NCBI GenBank assembly: GCA_034432855.1 | Contig: DAOUBA010000020.1 | Location: forward strand, 1 to 39,370 | DNA: 39,370 bases | From: DAOUBA01 sp034432855 | GTDB lineage: Bacteria; Chloroflexota; Anaerolineae; B4-G1 | Direction of reading: 5' to 3' | Part shown: positions 23,310 through 30,581 of the stretch, piece by piece | How positions within the stretch are numbered: the stretch's first letter is position 1 | How the letters are laid out: every line of letters begins with the position of its first letter | Program-made: the position numbers and the translations under genes | Notes under the pieces: generated by a model | Told to the model about the DNA's origin: nothing | The model's input: only the letters and a program-made list of their open reading frames with translations | The model's database searches: none

Positions 23310-25136
23310 CTATGATGTTACGTATTCCATTTCCCGGCCAAAGCCCTCGATATAATCAAGGGACTGGTGGCGGAAGTAGGTGTTGTACAACTCGGCGTAG
23401 TGCCCGCCCTGTGCCAGTAACTCCTCGTGTGCGCCCTCCTCGATGATGCGCCCGTGGTCCAGGACGATGATGCGGTCGGCGTGCTTGACAGTCGAGAGGC
23501 GGTGGGCGATGACGATGGCGGTGCGGTCGCGCATGACCGTCTCCAGCCCTTCCTGGATCTGCGCCTCGGTGAACGGGTCCACGCTGGCGGTGGCTTCGTC
23601 CAGGATGAGAATGGCCGGGTCCTTGAGCAGCACGCGCGCCAGTGCGACCAGTTGCCGCTGCCCCATCGAGAGGTTCGCCCCACGCTCGCCCACGTCGGTG
23701 TCCAACCCATCCGGCAGGTCTTCCACCCAGTCGCCGCCCGCGATGCGCATGGCCGCCTCGCGCACCTGCTCGTCGCTCGCTCCCGGCAGGCCGTAGCGGA
23801 TGTTGTCGGCCACACTGCCGGAGAAGAGGAATGGCTCCTGCGGCACCAGGCCGATGTGCCGACGGTATTGTGCCAGGTCTAGTGTGCGGATGTCGCGCCC
23901 GTCCACCAGCAGGTGCCCGCCCTGGAACTCGTAAAAGCGCGCGATCAGCCGGGCGATGCTGCTCTTGCCCGCCCCGGTATGGCCGACCAGTGCCAGCGTC
24001 TCACCGGAGCGAATCTCCAGCGTCAGATCGGGTAGCACCGTCTCCGTGCCGGTGTAGGTCAGGCACAGGTTGCGGAACTCGATGTGGCCGCGCAAGTGTT
24101 CGACCGGCTCGCTGGCGATCTGGTGCACCCTTGGCTCGGCGTCAATCAGCGCGAACACCCGCTCGGCGGCGGAGAGACCGTCCTGGAATTGGCTCCAGAA
24201 CGAGGCGATGCTGATCAACGGCCACCAGAAGAACCCGACCGTCTGCATAAACAGGTACCAACCGCCAGGGGTAACCGCTCCACTGCGCGTGGTCAGGCCG
24301 CCTGCGTAGATGAGCAGCGCCAGCCCCAGGCCGGAGGCGACCTCCAGGACCGGGAAGATAGTGTTGAGCGTGAGGCCGCGTCGCAGCCCGACCCGGTAGG
24401 CCTGCTTATTCGTGGCGTCAAAATCGGCGTAGACCGCGTGCTCTTGCCGGAAACTCTTGGCCACCATGATGCCGCTGACGGATTCTTGAATCTGCGCGTT
24501 GATCTTGGCCGTCACCCGGCGGGCGTGCTGGGTGACGCGGCGGGCGATGCGCCGGAAACTGAGCGCGACGGCAAAGGCCACCGGTACCATCCCCCATATC
24601 AACAACGTCAGCCAGACGTTGATGGTGAACAGCCAGGCGGTGAGCAAAGAGACGAGCAACAACTGGCTGATCAGGTTCAAGACCAGATTGACAACGTCGG
24701 AAAAGTCCTGCGTATCGGAAGTGACGCGGCTGACGATCTTGCCGGATGGGTGCTCGTCGTAGAAGGACATGTCTTGCCGGATGGTGGCGTTGAACACATC
24801 CTCGCGCAGTTGAAGGACCACGTCGCCTGTGACGCGCGCGCCGAACAACCGTTGGACGTAGTTGAACCCCCAGCCCGCTACGCCCAATAACAATACCCCT
24901 CCGGCGAGCAGCAGCATCCATTCGGTCGTCGGATTCTGCGCCAGGATGTCAATCGCCTTCGAGATCAGGATCGGTCCGGCGCTCCCGACGATCGAGTTCA
25001 ACGTGATCGCGCCGGCGACCAGGAACACTTGCCGCGCGTAGGGCCGGAAGTAGCCCAGGATACGCCGCAAGAGTTCGCGGTCGCTGTATTGGCGGTCGTA
25101 GGCTTCGGTTTCGAGACCATCAAGGATAAAGCCCAT
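23310..25136 (-). CDS. ABC exporter, ATPase-permease subunit with canonical catalytic site residues
   Basis: 608 residues: six membrane helices (about 35-320) and an ATPase domain. Walker A GHTGAGKS (385-392), signature LSMGQ (489-493, unlike LSGGQ), Walker B AILILDEA with catalytic Glu514, and switch His545. The start ATG 25136 overlaps the stop of the upstream exporter gene by one base (TGATG), so the two are translated together. The upstream partner has Asp at the catalytic Glu and a normal LSGGE signature. Combined, one composite site is canonical (this Walker B with the partner signature) and the other degenerate, the pattern of heterodimeric type IV exporters such as TM287/288 or LmrCD. 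Substrate unknown; lipid or drug export is typical. Confidence 0.92.
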   Translation of the reverse strand: MGFILDGLETEAYDRQYSDRELLRRILGYFRPYARQVFLVAGAITLNSIVGSAGPILISKAIDILAQNPTTEWMLLLAGGVLLLGVAGWGFNYVQRLFGARVTGDVVLQLREDVFNATIRQDMSFYDEHPSGKIVSRVTSDTQDFSDVVNLVLNLISQLLLVSLLTAWLFTINVWLTLLIWGMVPVAFAVALSFRRIARRVTQHARRVTAKINAQIQESVSGIMVAKSFRQEHAVYADFDATNKQAYRVGLRRGLTLNTIFPVLEVASGLGLALLIYAGGLTTRSGAVTPGGWYLFMQTVGFFWWPLISIASFWSQFQDGLSAAERVFALIDAEPRVHQIASEPVEHLRGHIEFRNLCLTYTGTETVLPDLTLEIRSGETLALVGHTGAGKSSIARLIARFYEFQGGHLLVDGRDIRTLDLAQYRRHIGLVPQEPFLFSGSVADNIRYGLPGASDEQVREAAMRIAGGDWVEDLPDGLDTDVGERGANLSMGQRQLVALARVLLKDPAILILDEATASVDPFTEAQIQEGLETVMRDRTAIVIAHRLSTVKHADRIIVLDHGRIIEEGAHEELLAQGGHYAELYNTYFRHQSLDYIEGFGREMEYVTS

Positions 25137-26890
25137 CAGTCATACCTTGCGAAAATCCTGCGATAGTCCCCACACCGCGCCATCAACTCCTCGTGCGTCC
25201 CTTGATCCACCAGTCTGCCACGGCGCAGGACGAGGATGCGGTCGGCCCAGCGGATCTGGCTCAGGCGATGGGTGATGATGAACGTGGTGCGCGAGGCAGC
25301 GATGCGCCGCATGGCGCGTTGAATTTGGTCTTCGGTGGCGCTGTCAATCGCGCTCGTCGAGTCGTCGAGGATCAGGATGCGCGGGGCGGTGAGGAAGGCG
25401 CGGGCGATGGCGATGCGCTGCCGCTCGCCGCCGGAGAGCGTGACCCCGCGCTCGCCGACCTCGGTGCCGTAGCCGTTGTTGAACGAGGTGATGAACTCGT
25501 GCGCCTGGGCCGCACGCGCAGCGCCTTCGATCTCCTCTTGGCCGGCGTTGGCGCAGCCGAAGGCGATGTTTTCGGCGATGGTGCGCGAGAAGAGGAACAC
25601 GTCCTGCTCGATGGTCGAGATCTGCGAGCGCAGTGATCCCAGATTCCACTCGCGCACGTCCACGCCGTCCACCAGCACCCGCCCGCTGTCGGCGTCGAAG
25701 ATGCGGTTGATCAGCCGCGTCAGCGTCGTCTTGCCGGAGCCAGTCTGCCCGACGATGGCGATGGTCTCTCCCGGGCGCGCCGTGAAACTGATGTCCCTCA
25801 GCACCGGCTTGCCGTTGTAACTGAAACTGACGTTCTCGAAGGCCACTTCTCCGCGGATGGGACGGGCGACGCCCGCTTCGTTCTCGTCCAGTTCCGTCTC
25901 GGTGTTGATGAGTTGCAGGATGCGCCGGGCACTGGCAGCGCCCTGTTGCACCAGGTTGAAGGTAAAGATGGCGCTGAACGTGGGCCAGCGCATCGCGCCG
26001 AACAATCCCATGAACGCAATCACCTGTCCCAATGTGATAGAGCCGGCGTGCCAGGTGAGCAGCGCGTGCAAAAAGCCGGTGGCCCACGCCACGGCGAACA
26101 CCAGCATCGGGAGGTAGAATGCCTCGATTTCCCCCTGGCGCACGAAATAGTCGCGGTACAGGCGCGCGTTGCGGATGAAGCGGCGCCACTCGTTCTGCTC
26201 CTGGACGTTGGCCTTGACGATCTCGATGCCGGTGATGGCCTCGGCCAGGCCGGCGTTCATCTTCCCGAACTGCTCCCGTTGCGCCTCGCTGACCGGCTTG
26301 AGCCGCCGATTATAATCAATCACCGTGATCGCCAGCAGGAGGAGAAAGACCGCGGGCACCAGCAGCAGGCCCGGATTGAGCCGTCCGATCACACTGATAG
26401 GGACGACGATGCCCATCAGTGTATCCACGATCAGGGAGAGGCCGGGGCTGATCATCAGATTGAGCATGCGCACATCGTTGGTCGTGCGAGCCATGATGTC
26501 GCCGATGCGCTGCCGCCCGTGGAAGGTCTGGCTCTTGCCGAGGAGGCTGACGCACAACTCGTCGCGCGCGTCGCGCTCGAGGCGTTGGGCCAGGAATTCG
26601 GCAGAGTAGGCCCGCGCCAGCCCCAATACTCCCTGCGCGATGGCGGCGCCCAACACCGTCAGGGCCAGCGTCGCCAACGCGGCCGTGCTCCACCCTGGCG
26701 TGGTGATCAGGTCGAACGCCCGTCCGAGCAGGACCTGGATCGCGCTGTAGGCCCCGTTGTTCAGAATGGCACCGAGGAGCAGCGCCAACGGGAAAAAGGG
26801 GTAGCGTAGCACGTGAGAGACGATCCAGGGTACCGGCCCGGAGCGGTTGTAAGGGTATTCGTGTTCCGGTTTGAACTCGCGTTTGGTCAT
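25136..26890 (-). CDS. ABC exporter, ATPase-permease subunit with degenerate catalytic site
   Basis: 584 residues from ATG 26890 (MTKREFKPEHEYPYNRSG); in-frame codons up to 27049 run into the divergent promoter and are rejected. Transmembrane domain about 25-320; Walker A GQTGSGKT (381-388), signature LSGGE (485-489), Walker B RILILDDS with Asp510 where the catalytic Glu is expected, and switch His541. The Asp makes its own ATP site slow or inactive, while its canonical signature serves the partner. It is the first gene of the pair, and its stop overlaps the next ATG. No clear Shine-Dalgarno precedes the start (CTATTCATACCATG). It is divergent from the Ddl-like ligase with about 170 bases between. 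Confidence 0.92.
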   Translation of the reverse strand: MTKREFKPEHEYPYNRSGPVPWIVSHVLRYPFFPLALLLGAILNNGAYSAIQVLLGRAFDLITTPGWSTAALATLALTVLGAAIAQGVLGLARAYSAEFLAQRLERDARDELCVSLLGKSQTFHGRQRIGDIMARTTNDVRMLNLMISPGLSLIVDTLMGIVVPISVIGRLNPGLLLVPAVFLLLLAITVIDYNRRLKPVSEAQREQFGKMNAGLAEAITGIEIVKANVQEQNEWRRFIRNARLYRDYFVRQGEIEAFYLPMLVFAVAWATGFLHALLTWHAGSITLGQVIAFMGLFGAMRWPTFSAIFTFNLVQQGAASARRILQLINTETELDENEAGVARPIRGEVAFENVSFSYNGKPVLRDISFTARPGETIAIVGQTGSGKTTLTRLINRIFDADSGRVLVDGVDVREWNLGSLRSQISTIEQDVFLFSRTIAENIAFGCANAGQEEIEGAARAAQAHEFITSFNNGYGTEVGERGVTLSGGERQRIAIARAFLTAPRILILDDSTSAIDSATEDQIQRAMRRIAASRTTFIITHRLSQIRWADRILVLRRGRLVDQGTHEELMARCGDYRRIFARYD

Positions 26891-27022
26891 GGTATGAATA
26901 GCAAACGATGAGTAAGCATACCACAAATGTGGCTGGAACGCCAGTAAAAGCCTCTCTCCTTGCTCCTTCCCAATGTGGAGAAAGGGAGAGTACGCGGTGA
27001 GGGAAAAGGGTTGAATGAGCCG

Positions 27023-27050
27023 TTGACTTGTCGGCGGGATGTGGTACAAT
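27023..27050 (+). promoter_or_regulatory. Near-consensus promoter of the ligase transcript
   Basis: TTGACT (27023-27028), 16-bp spacer, TACAAT (27045-27050). The predicted transcription start near 27057 lies only about 4 bases before ATG 27061 of a small upstream ORF. The region 26891-27022 otherwise holds only an imperfect CTCTCC/GGGAGAG hairpin (about 26954-26988). Confidence 0.65.
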
Positions 27051-27060
27051 TCACCGAGAA

Positions 27061-27192
27061 ATGATCACCCAAGAGGATTCCGATCAAACAAGTTCTATGG
27101 CTGAGGAGGAGCCTCCCCCTTGTGCTCCTCTGCTGGCGCTGCAGCGCCTGGGCCAAGACCCGAATGTCGCTGGCGGCAAGGAGGGCAGGTGA
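27061..27192 (+). CDS. Small upstream ORF ending one base before the ligase start
   Basis: 43 codons starting at ATG 27061, almost at the predicted transcription start, so translation would be leaderless. The product begins MITQEDSDQTSSMAEEEPPP and contains a PPP stretch and one Cys. The stop TGA (27190-27192) is separated by one base from the ATG of the Ddl-like ligase, and the ligase ribosome site AAGGAGG (27178-27184) lies inside this ORF, an arrangement suited to translational coupling or attenuation. The peptide is not recognised. It could be a chance open frame; the evidence is position, not sequence similarity. Confidence 0.4.
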   Translation: MITQEDSDQTSSMAEEEPPPCAPLLALQRLGQDPNVAGGKEGR

Positions 27193-27193
27193 G

Positions 27194-28264
27194 ATGCGTA
27201 CGTTTCACATTGCCTTGCTTGCGAACCTCAAGAAGAATGCCCCTACGTTCCCCGGCATGCCCGAAGACTATTGGGCCGATCTTGACTCGGAGAGCACGGT
27301 CGAGGCGATTGCCGATGCGCTGCGCCAGCGCGGGCACAAGGTGACTTTTCTCGAAGGCGACGTGACGCTGTACGATCGGCTGCGCGAGGTGCGCCCGGAT
27401 ATCTGCTTCAATATCTGTGAAGGCCACTTTGGCGATAGCCGCGAAGCGCAGGTGCCGGCCATCCTGGAGATGTTGCGCATCCCTTATACCGGCTCGCAGG
27501 TGCTCACACTGGCCCTGACGCTCGACAAGCCGATGACCAAGCGCGTGCTCGTCTACCACGATCTGCCCACGCCACCCTTCCAGGTTTTCGAGCGCGCCGA
27601 CGAGCCGTTGGACGAGGGTTTGACGTTCCCGTTGTTCGTCAAGCCGGCCTCCCAGGGCACCGGCATGGGGATCAGCGCCGAGTCCGTCGTGCACGACGAG
27701 GAACAGTTGCGGGCGCAGGTCAAGCGCCTCCTGGAGGCCTATCGCAATGACCCGGTGCTGGTGGAAAAGTTCATCGCCGGGCGCGATCTGACGGTGGGCA
27801 TAGTCGGCAACCTCCAGCCGCCGGTGGCCTGGCGTATTCCTGAAGACGAGGAAGCGCCGCGCGTCTATCGTGGTCTGACCTTGCTCCCGCCGCTGGAGAT
27901 CGAACTCGGCGTCTATGACGAGGAAGAAGGCGGCATCTACACCTACCATGCTAAGGTAGACCTGGCCGACAAACTGGTCTATCGTTGCCCGGCGGACCTG
28001 ACGCCCGACCAGGTGGCAGAGTTGAACTGGCTGGCCGCGGCGACCTTCCGCGTCACCGGTTGCCTGGATGTGGCGCGAGTAGACTTTCGGCTGGACGAGA
28101 ACGACGGCGACAAGCCCTACATCCTGGAGGTCAACCCGCTGCCGGGGCTGGCACCGGGCATCAGCGACCTGGTGATCGAGGCCGAGGCGGCGGGCATCTG
28201 CTACACCGACCTGATCAACATGATCCTTGAGAAGGCCGTAAGGCGCTACGGTTTGGACCGCTAG
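27194..28264 (+). CDS. D-alanine-D-alanine ligase-like ATP-grasp enzyme
   Basis: 356 residues from ATG 27194 (AAGGAGG at 9 bases). The N-terminal domain has PDICFNICEGHFGDSREAQVPAILEMLRIPYTGSQ, equivalent to the substrate region of Ddl (NxxHGxxGEDGxxQGxLExxxIPYTGS). It is followed by LALTLDKPMTKRVL, the ATP-grasp lid and lysine (FPLFVKPASQGTGMGIS) and the metal-binding end YILEVNPLPGLAPGISDLVIEAEAAG. The His of the Ddl HGxxGED motif is preserved in EGHFGDS, but the acid pair differs, so the amino acid specificity may not be D-Ala. Peptidoglycan precursor synthesis is the family role; a related ATP-grasp ligase of another pathway is possible. The long reverse-strand open frame here is a shadow. 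Confidence 0.8.
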   Translation: MRTFHIALLANLKKNAPTFPGMPEDYWADLDSESTVEAIADALRQRGHKVTFLEGDVTLYDRLREVRPDICFNICEGHFGDSREAQVPAILEMLRIPYTGSQVLTLALTLDKPMTKRVLVYHDLPTPPFQVFERADEPLDEGLTFPLFVKPASQGTGMGISAESVVHDEEQLRAQVKRLLEAYRNDPVLVEKFIAGRDLTVGIVGNLQPPVAWRIPEDEEAPRVYRGLTLLPPLEIELGVYDEEEGGIYTYHAKVDLADKLVYRCPADLTPDQVAELNWLAAATFRVTGCLDVARVDFRLDENDGDKPYILEVNPLPGLAPGISDLVIEAEAAGICYTDLINMILEKAVRRYGLDR

Positions 28265-28286
28265 CCTCTCGGTGGGCCGGTCTCTG

Positions 28287-28328
28287 GCAAGCCGCGCCTC
28301 TCGTTGGGAGGGCGGCTTGCTGCTTTTA
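28287..28328. terminator. Terminator between the ligase and PA14 genes
   Basis: GCAAGCCGC (28287-28295) pairs perfectly with GCGGCTTGC (28312-28320), and TGCTTTTA follows on the plus strand. It lies between convergent genes and could serve both. Confidence 0.7.
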
Positions 28329-28341
28329 TGGGAAGAGTTCT

Positions 28342-29979
28342 TCAGCGAGACGTGCGCCGCCAGGTGAGCCGTGCCAGGGCGGCCCCGGTGCGCTCGTAGT
28401 ATTCCATTTTGATCTCGTGTGTGCCCTCGCTCAGGCGCACGCTCGCGCTGCGGGTGCCGCGCATAGGGCGCCACGAATCAATCAACAGCCGTCCATCCAC
28501 CCACAGCCGTACGCCGTCGTCGGTATAGGTGGTGAACCGGTATGTACCGGCGCTGAGGTATAGCGATTGCGTCCAGCGGGCGGAAAAGTTGTCTCGCGAC
28601 ATCTCTCCAGGAGAACCCAGGCCCCAATTGTGATCGAGCGCCGTCTCGATGCGCGTCAGCACCGGATCGCCGCTCAGGTCGGGGTTGGCAAAGTAGGCTG
28701 CCTGCCACGGGGTGGCGGCGGTTGCCGGTGCAGGAGGAGAGACCAAGGTGGGCGGGGCGTTGCCGCGCGTGCCGGGCTCCCACCAGAAGCGCACGCGGGC
28801 GTTGCCGGTGTGCTCGTAATACTCCACCCGGATGGTATGCCGCCCCTGCAGGTAGGTGCCGTCCACGTAGTGCAGTTGGTAATCCATATCCTGCCACTGG
28901 TCAATCAGGAGGGTCTGATCGAGCCAGACGCGCACGCCGTCGTCGGCCAGGACGACGAAGCGGTAGTAGCCCGGCGTAAAGTTGACCTGGCGTGTCCAGC
29001 GCACAGAAAAATTGTCGTCGGGCATCCAGTTCACCGGCGGGGCTACTCCCCAGTCAAAGTTGATCTCGACGTCGTTCCGCTCCAACGCTGGCCCGCCGGA
29101 GAGATTGGGATTGTCAAAGTACTCGCCACGCCAGGCAGTATAGTTCCCCATCAATTGCCACCAGACGTGCGCGCCGGCGGTCACGCCATGCTCGTAGTAT
29201 TCGACGACGATCTTGTGCTGGCCGCTTGCCAGGTATATATCGCCGGTACGCGTTTGGGACATGGACTGGTCGATCCACGCGTCTACCACCAAGTTGCCGT
29301 CCACCCACACGCGCACGCCGTCGTCGGTGCTGGTGAAGAAGCGATAGGTGCCGGCGTTGAAGCCGAGTGTGCGCGTCCAGCGGACGGAAAAGTTGTCAGC
29401 AGGCAGCGAGGGATCGGGACTGCCACTACCCCAGTCGAAGTCAATGGCCCCATCGTCGCGCACCAGCCTGGGCGCTCCGGAGAGGGTCGTGTTGTCGAAA
29501 TACTCCCCGCGCCAGGTCGTACCACCTACCACGCGGCTCCAGCCGACGCTGATGAGGGCGCCGCCGCCGCGCTCATAGTACTCGACCCGCACGCGGTAAG
29601 TACCGGCCGCGATGTAGCGGTCCACGGTGATCGGCGCGGGTTCGCGGTCGCGCCATTCATCCACTACCAGCTGATCGCCCACCCACAGGCGTACGCCGTC
29701 GTCGGAGGCCACGGTGAAGCGGTAGGTCCCCCCGGCGAACCACGCGTCGCGTATCCAACGGACGGAAAAGTTGTCGGCGGGCAGGTTAGCAGCCGGGCTC
29801 CCGTGGCCCCAGTTGAAGTTGATCGCTGTGTCGTAACGGCTCAGGGTGGGGGCGCCGCTGAGATCGGGCGTGGCAAAATAGTCGGCCCACCAATCTCCCG
29901 GTGCAGCCAGGGCAGGCCGGCTGTTCAGCAGGCTGCACAGTGCAACGAGTGTAAGCATAAGGAAACCAGGCTTTCTCAT
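28342..29979 (-). CDS. Secreted protein with four PA14 domains
   Basis: 545 residues: signal peptide (1-25, ending ALA) and four PA14 repeats (about 30-148, 156-275, 283-401 and 425-541), each with the pattern WxxxYFxNxxLSGxPxLxRxD...DNFSxRWTR...GTYRFxxxxDDGVRLWVDGxLxxD.W...YYE. A Pro-rich linker (402-424) separates the fourth. The DDG motifs that bind Ca and sugar in yeast PA14 adhesins are present in each repeat (SDDGVR, TDDGVR, ADDGVR, TDDGVR). No catalytic domain is present, so this is probably an extracellular carbohydrate- or surface-binding protein. ATG 29979 follows ACCAGGAGG. A strong promoter lies upstream. A paralogue with two PA14 domains is at 32208. Confidence 0.88.
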   Translation of the reverse strand: MRKPGFLMLTLVALCSLLNSRPALAAPGDWWADYFATPDLSGAPTLSRYDTAINFNWGHGSPAANLPADNFSVRWIRDAWFAGGTYRFTVASDDGVRLWVGDQLVVDEWRDREPAPITVDRYIAAGTYRVRVEYYERGGGALISVGWSRVVGGTTWRGEYFDNTTLSGAPRLVRDDGAIDFDWGSGSPDPSLPADNFSVRWTRTLGFNAGTYRFFTSTDDGVRVWVDGNLVVDAWIDQSMSQTRTGDIYLASGQHKIVVEYYEHGVTAGAHVWWQLMGNYTAWRGEYFDNPNLSGGPALERNDVEINFDWGVAPPVNWMPDDNFSVRWTRQVNFTPGYYRFVVLADDGVRVWLDQTLLIDQWQDMDYQLHYVDGTYLQGRHTIRVEYYEHTGNARVRFWWEPGTRGNAPPTLVSPPAPATAATPWQAAYFANPDLSGDPVLTRIETALDHNWGLGSPGEMSRDNFSARWTQSLYLSAGTYRFTTYTDDGVRLWVDGRLLIDSWRPMRGTRSASVRLSEGTHEIKMEYYERTGAALARLTWRRTSR

Positions 29980-29999
29980 GTCACACCTCCTGGTAGGTT

Positions 30000-30028
30000 A
30001 TTCTACATTCTCTCGATGCCTATGTCAA
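30000..30028 (-). promoter_or_regulatory. Consensus-like promoter of the PA14 gene
   Basis: The minus strand reads TTGACA (30028-30023), 17-bp spacer, TAGAAT (30005-30000). The start near 29993 gives a short leader of about 14 bases containing the AGGAGG site. Confidence 0.7.
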
Positions 30029-30188
30029 CTTGTGCTCTGGCGGTGCGGTTATGTTCGCCGGGCGTAGCGCCAGTTTCTTCGCGTAGTCATTATAGGATGC
30101 GGACGGCAACGCTCACAGTCCAGTGCTTTGGCCCTCATTAAGCCTATGCGAAGCAGGATTGGGGGAAATAGCAACGCCGAGCGAGAAA

Positions 30189-30218
30189 AGACCGCCAGCG
30201 GGAAGAGCCTGGCGGTCT
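30189..30218 (-). terminator. Terminator of tRNA-Gly
   Basis: AGACCGCCAG and CTGGCGGTCT form a perfect 10-bp stem with a 10-base loop. On the minus strand it is followed by TTTCTCG, giving a T-rich tail. Confidence 0.7.
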
Positions 30219-30227
30219 GCCTTGGAG

Positions 30228-30299
30228 AGCGGGTGAGGGGACTCGAACCCCTGACATTTTGCTTGGGAAGCAAACGTTCTACCACTGAACTACACCCGC
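30228..30299 (-). tRNA. tRNA-Gly (anticodon CCC)
   Basis: The minus strand folds as a complete 72-base cloverleaf: acceptor GCGGGTG/CACCCGC with discriminator T, D stem GTTC/GAAC, anticodon stem TTTGC/GCAAA with loop TTCCCAA (anticodon CCC, Gly GGG codon), and T stem AGGGG/CCCCT with TTCGAGT. CCA is not encoded. It is flanked by its own promoter and terminator. Confidence 0.95.
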
Positions 30300-30314
30300 G
30301 TGCTGTGCATTATC

Positions 30315-30342
30315 ATTATACCGGGTATGCCCCATTTGTCAA
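30315..30342 (-). promoter_or_regulatory. Consensus promoter of tRNA-Gly
   Basis: The minus strand has TTGACA (30342-30337), 16-bp spacer, TATAAT (30320-30315): perfect consensus hexamers. The start falls near 30308, about 9 bases before the mature tRNA. Confidence 0.85.
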
Positions 30343-30347
30343 ATCGT

Positions 30348-30376
30348 TTGCCAAATAGCGTACTCTCTGTTATAAT
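30348..30376 (+). promoter_or_regulatory. Promoter of tRNA-Pro
   Basis: TTGCCA (30348-30353), 17-bp spacer, TATAAT (30371-30376). The start is expected near 30383, a few bases before the tRNA. It lies only 5 bases from the -35 of the divergent tRNA-Gly promoter, so the two share polymerase space. Confidence 0.8.
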
Positions 30377-30386
30377 TTAAACAGTT

Positions 30387-30461
30387 CGGGGCGTGGCGCA
30401 GTTTGGCTAGCGCGCTACAATGGGGTTGTAGAGATCCCGGGTTCAAATCCCGGCGCCCCGA
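30387..30461 (+). tRNA. tRNA-Pro (anticodon GGG)
   Basis: A 75-base cloverleaf: acceptor CGGGGCG/CGCCCCG plus discriminator A, D stem GCGC/GCGC, anticodon stem CTACA/TGTAG with loop ATGGGGT (anticodon GGG), and T stem CCGGG/CCCGG with TTCAAAT. CCA is not encoded. Confidence 0.95.
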
Positions 30462-30463
30462 CA

Positions 30464-30492
30464 GAAGAGTCTCCCTCCAAGGGAGACTCTTC
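30464..30492 (+). terminator. Terminator of tRNA-Pro
   Basis: GAAGAGTCTCCCT and AGGGAGACTCTTC form a perfect 13-bp stem with a CCA loop, 2 bases after the tRNA, followed by GCTTTG. Confidence 0.8.
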
Positions 30493-30535
30493 GCTTTGAT
30501 GGAGGGGAAGCGGCGAAACGCGGCGGGTGCTCAAC

Positions 30536-30564
30536 TTGCCAACTTGCCCTAAACGCAGTATAGT
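30536..30564 (+). promoter_or_regulatory. Promoter of glpK
   Basis: TTGCCA (30536-30541), 17-bp spacer, TATAGT (30559-30564): the same hexamers and spacing as the VanW promoter. The start near 30571 gives a leader of about 11 bases, largely the ribosome site AGGAGG (30571-30576). Confidence 0.7.
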
Positions 30565-30581
30565 TCAGCCAGGAGGATGAT

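Noticed and set aside
27095..28474. Long minus-strand open frame opposite the Ddl-like ligase
   Set aside because: Its product is Arg/His/Gln-rich low-quality sequence without family motifs, while the plus strand encodes a full ATP-grasp enzyme with a ribosome site. It is a high-GC shadow.
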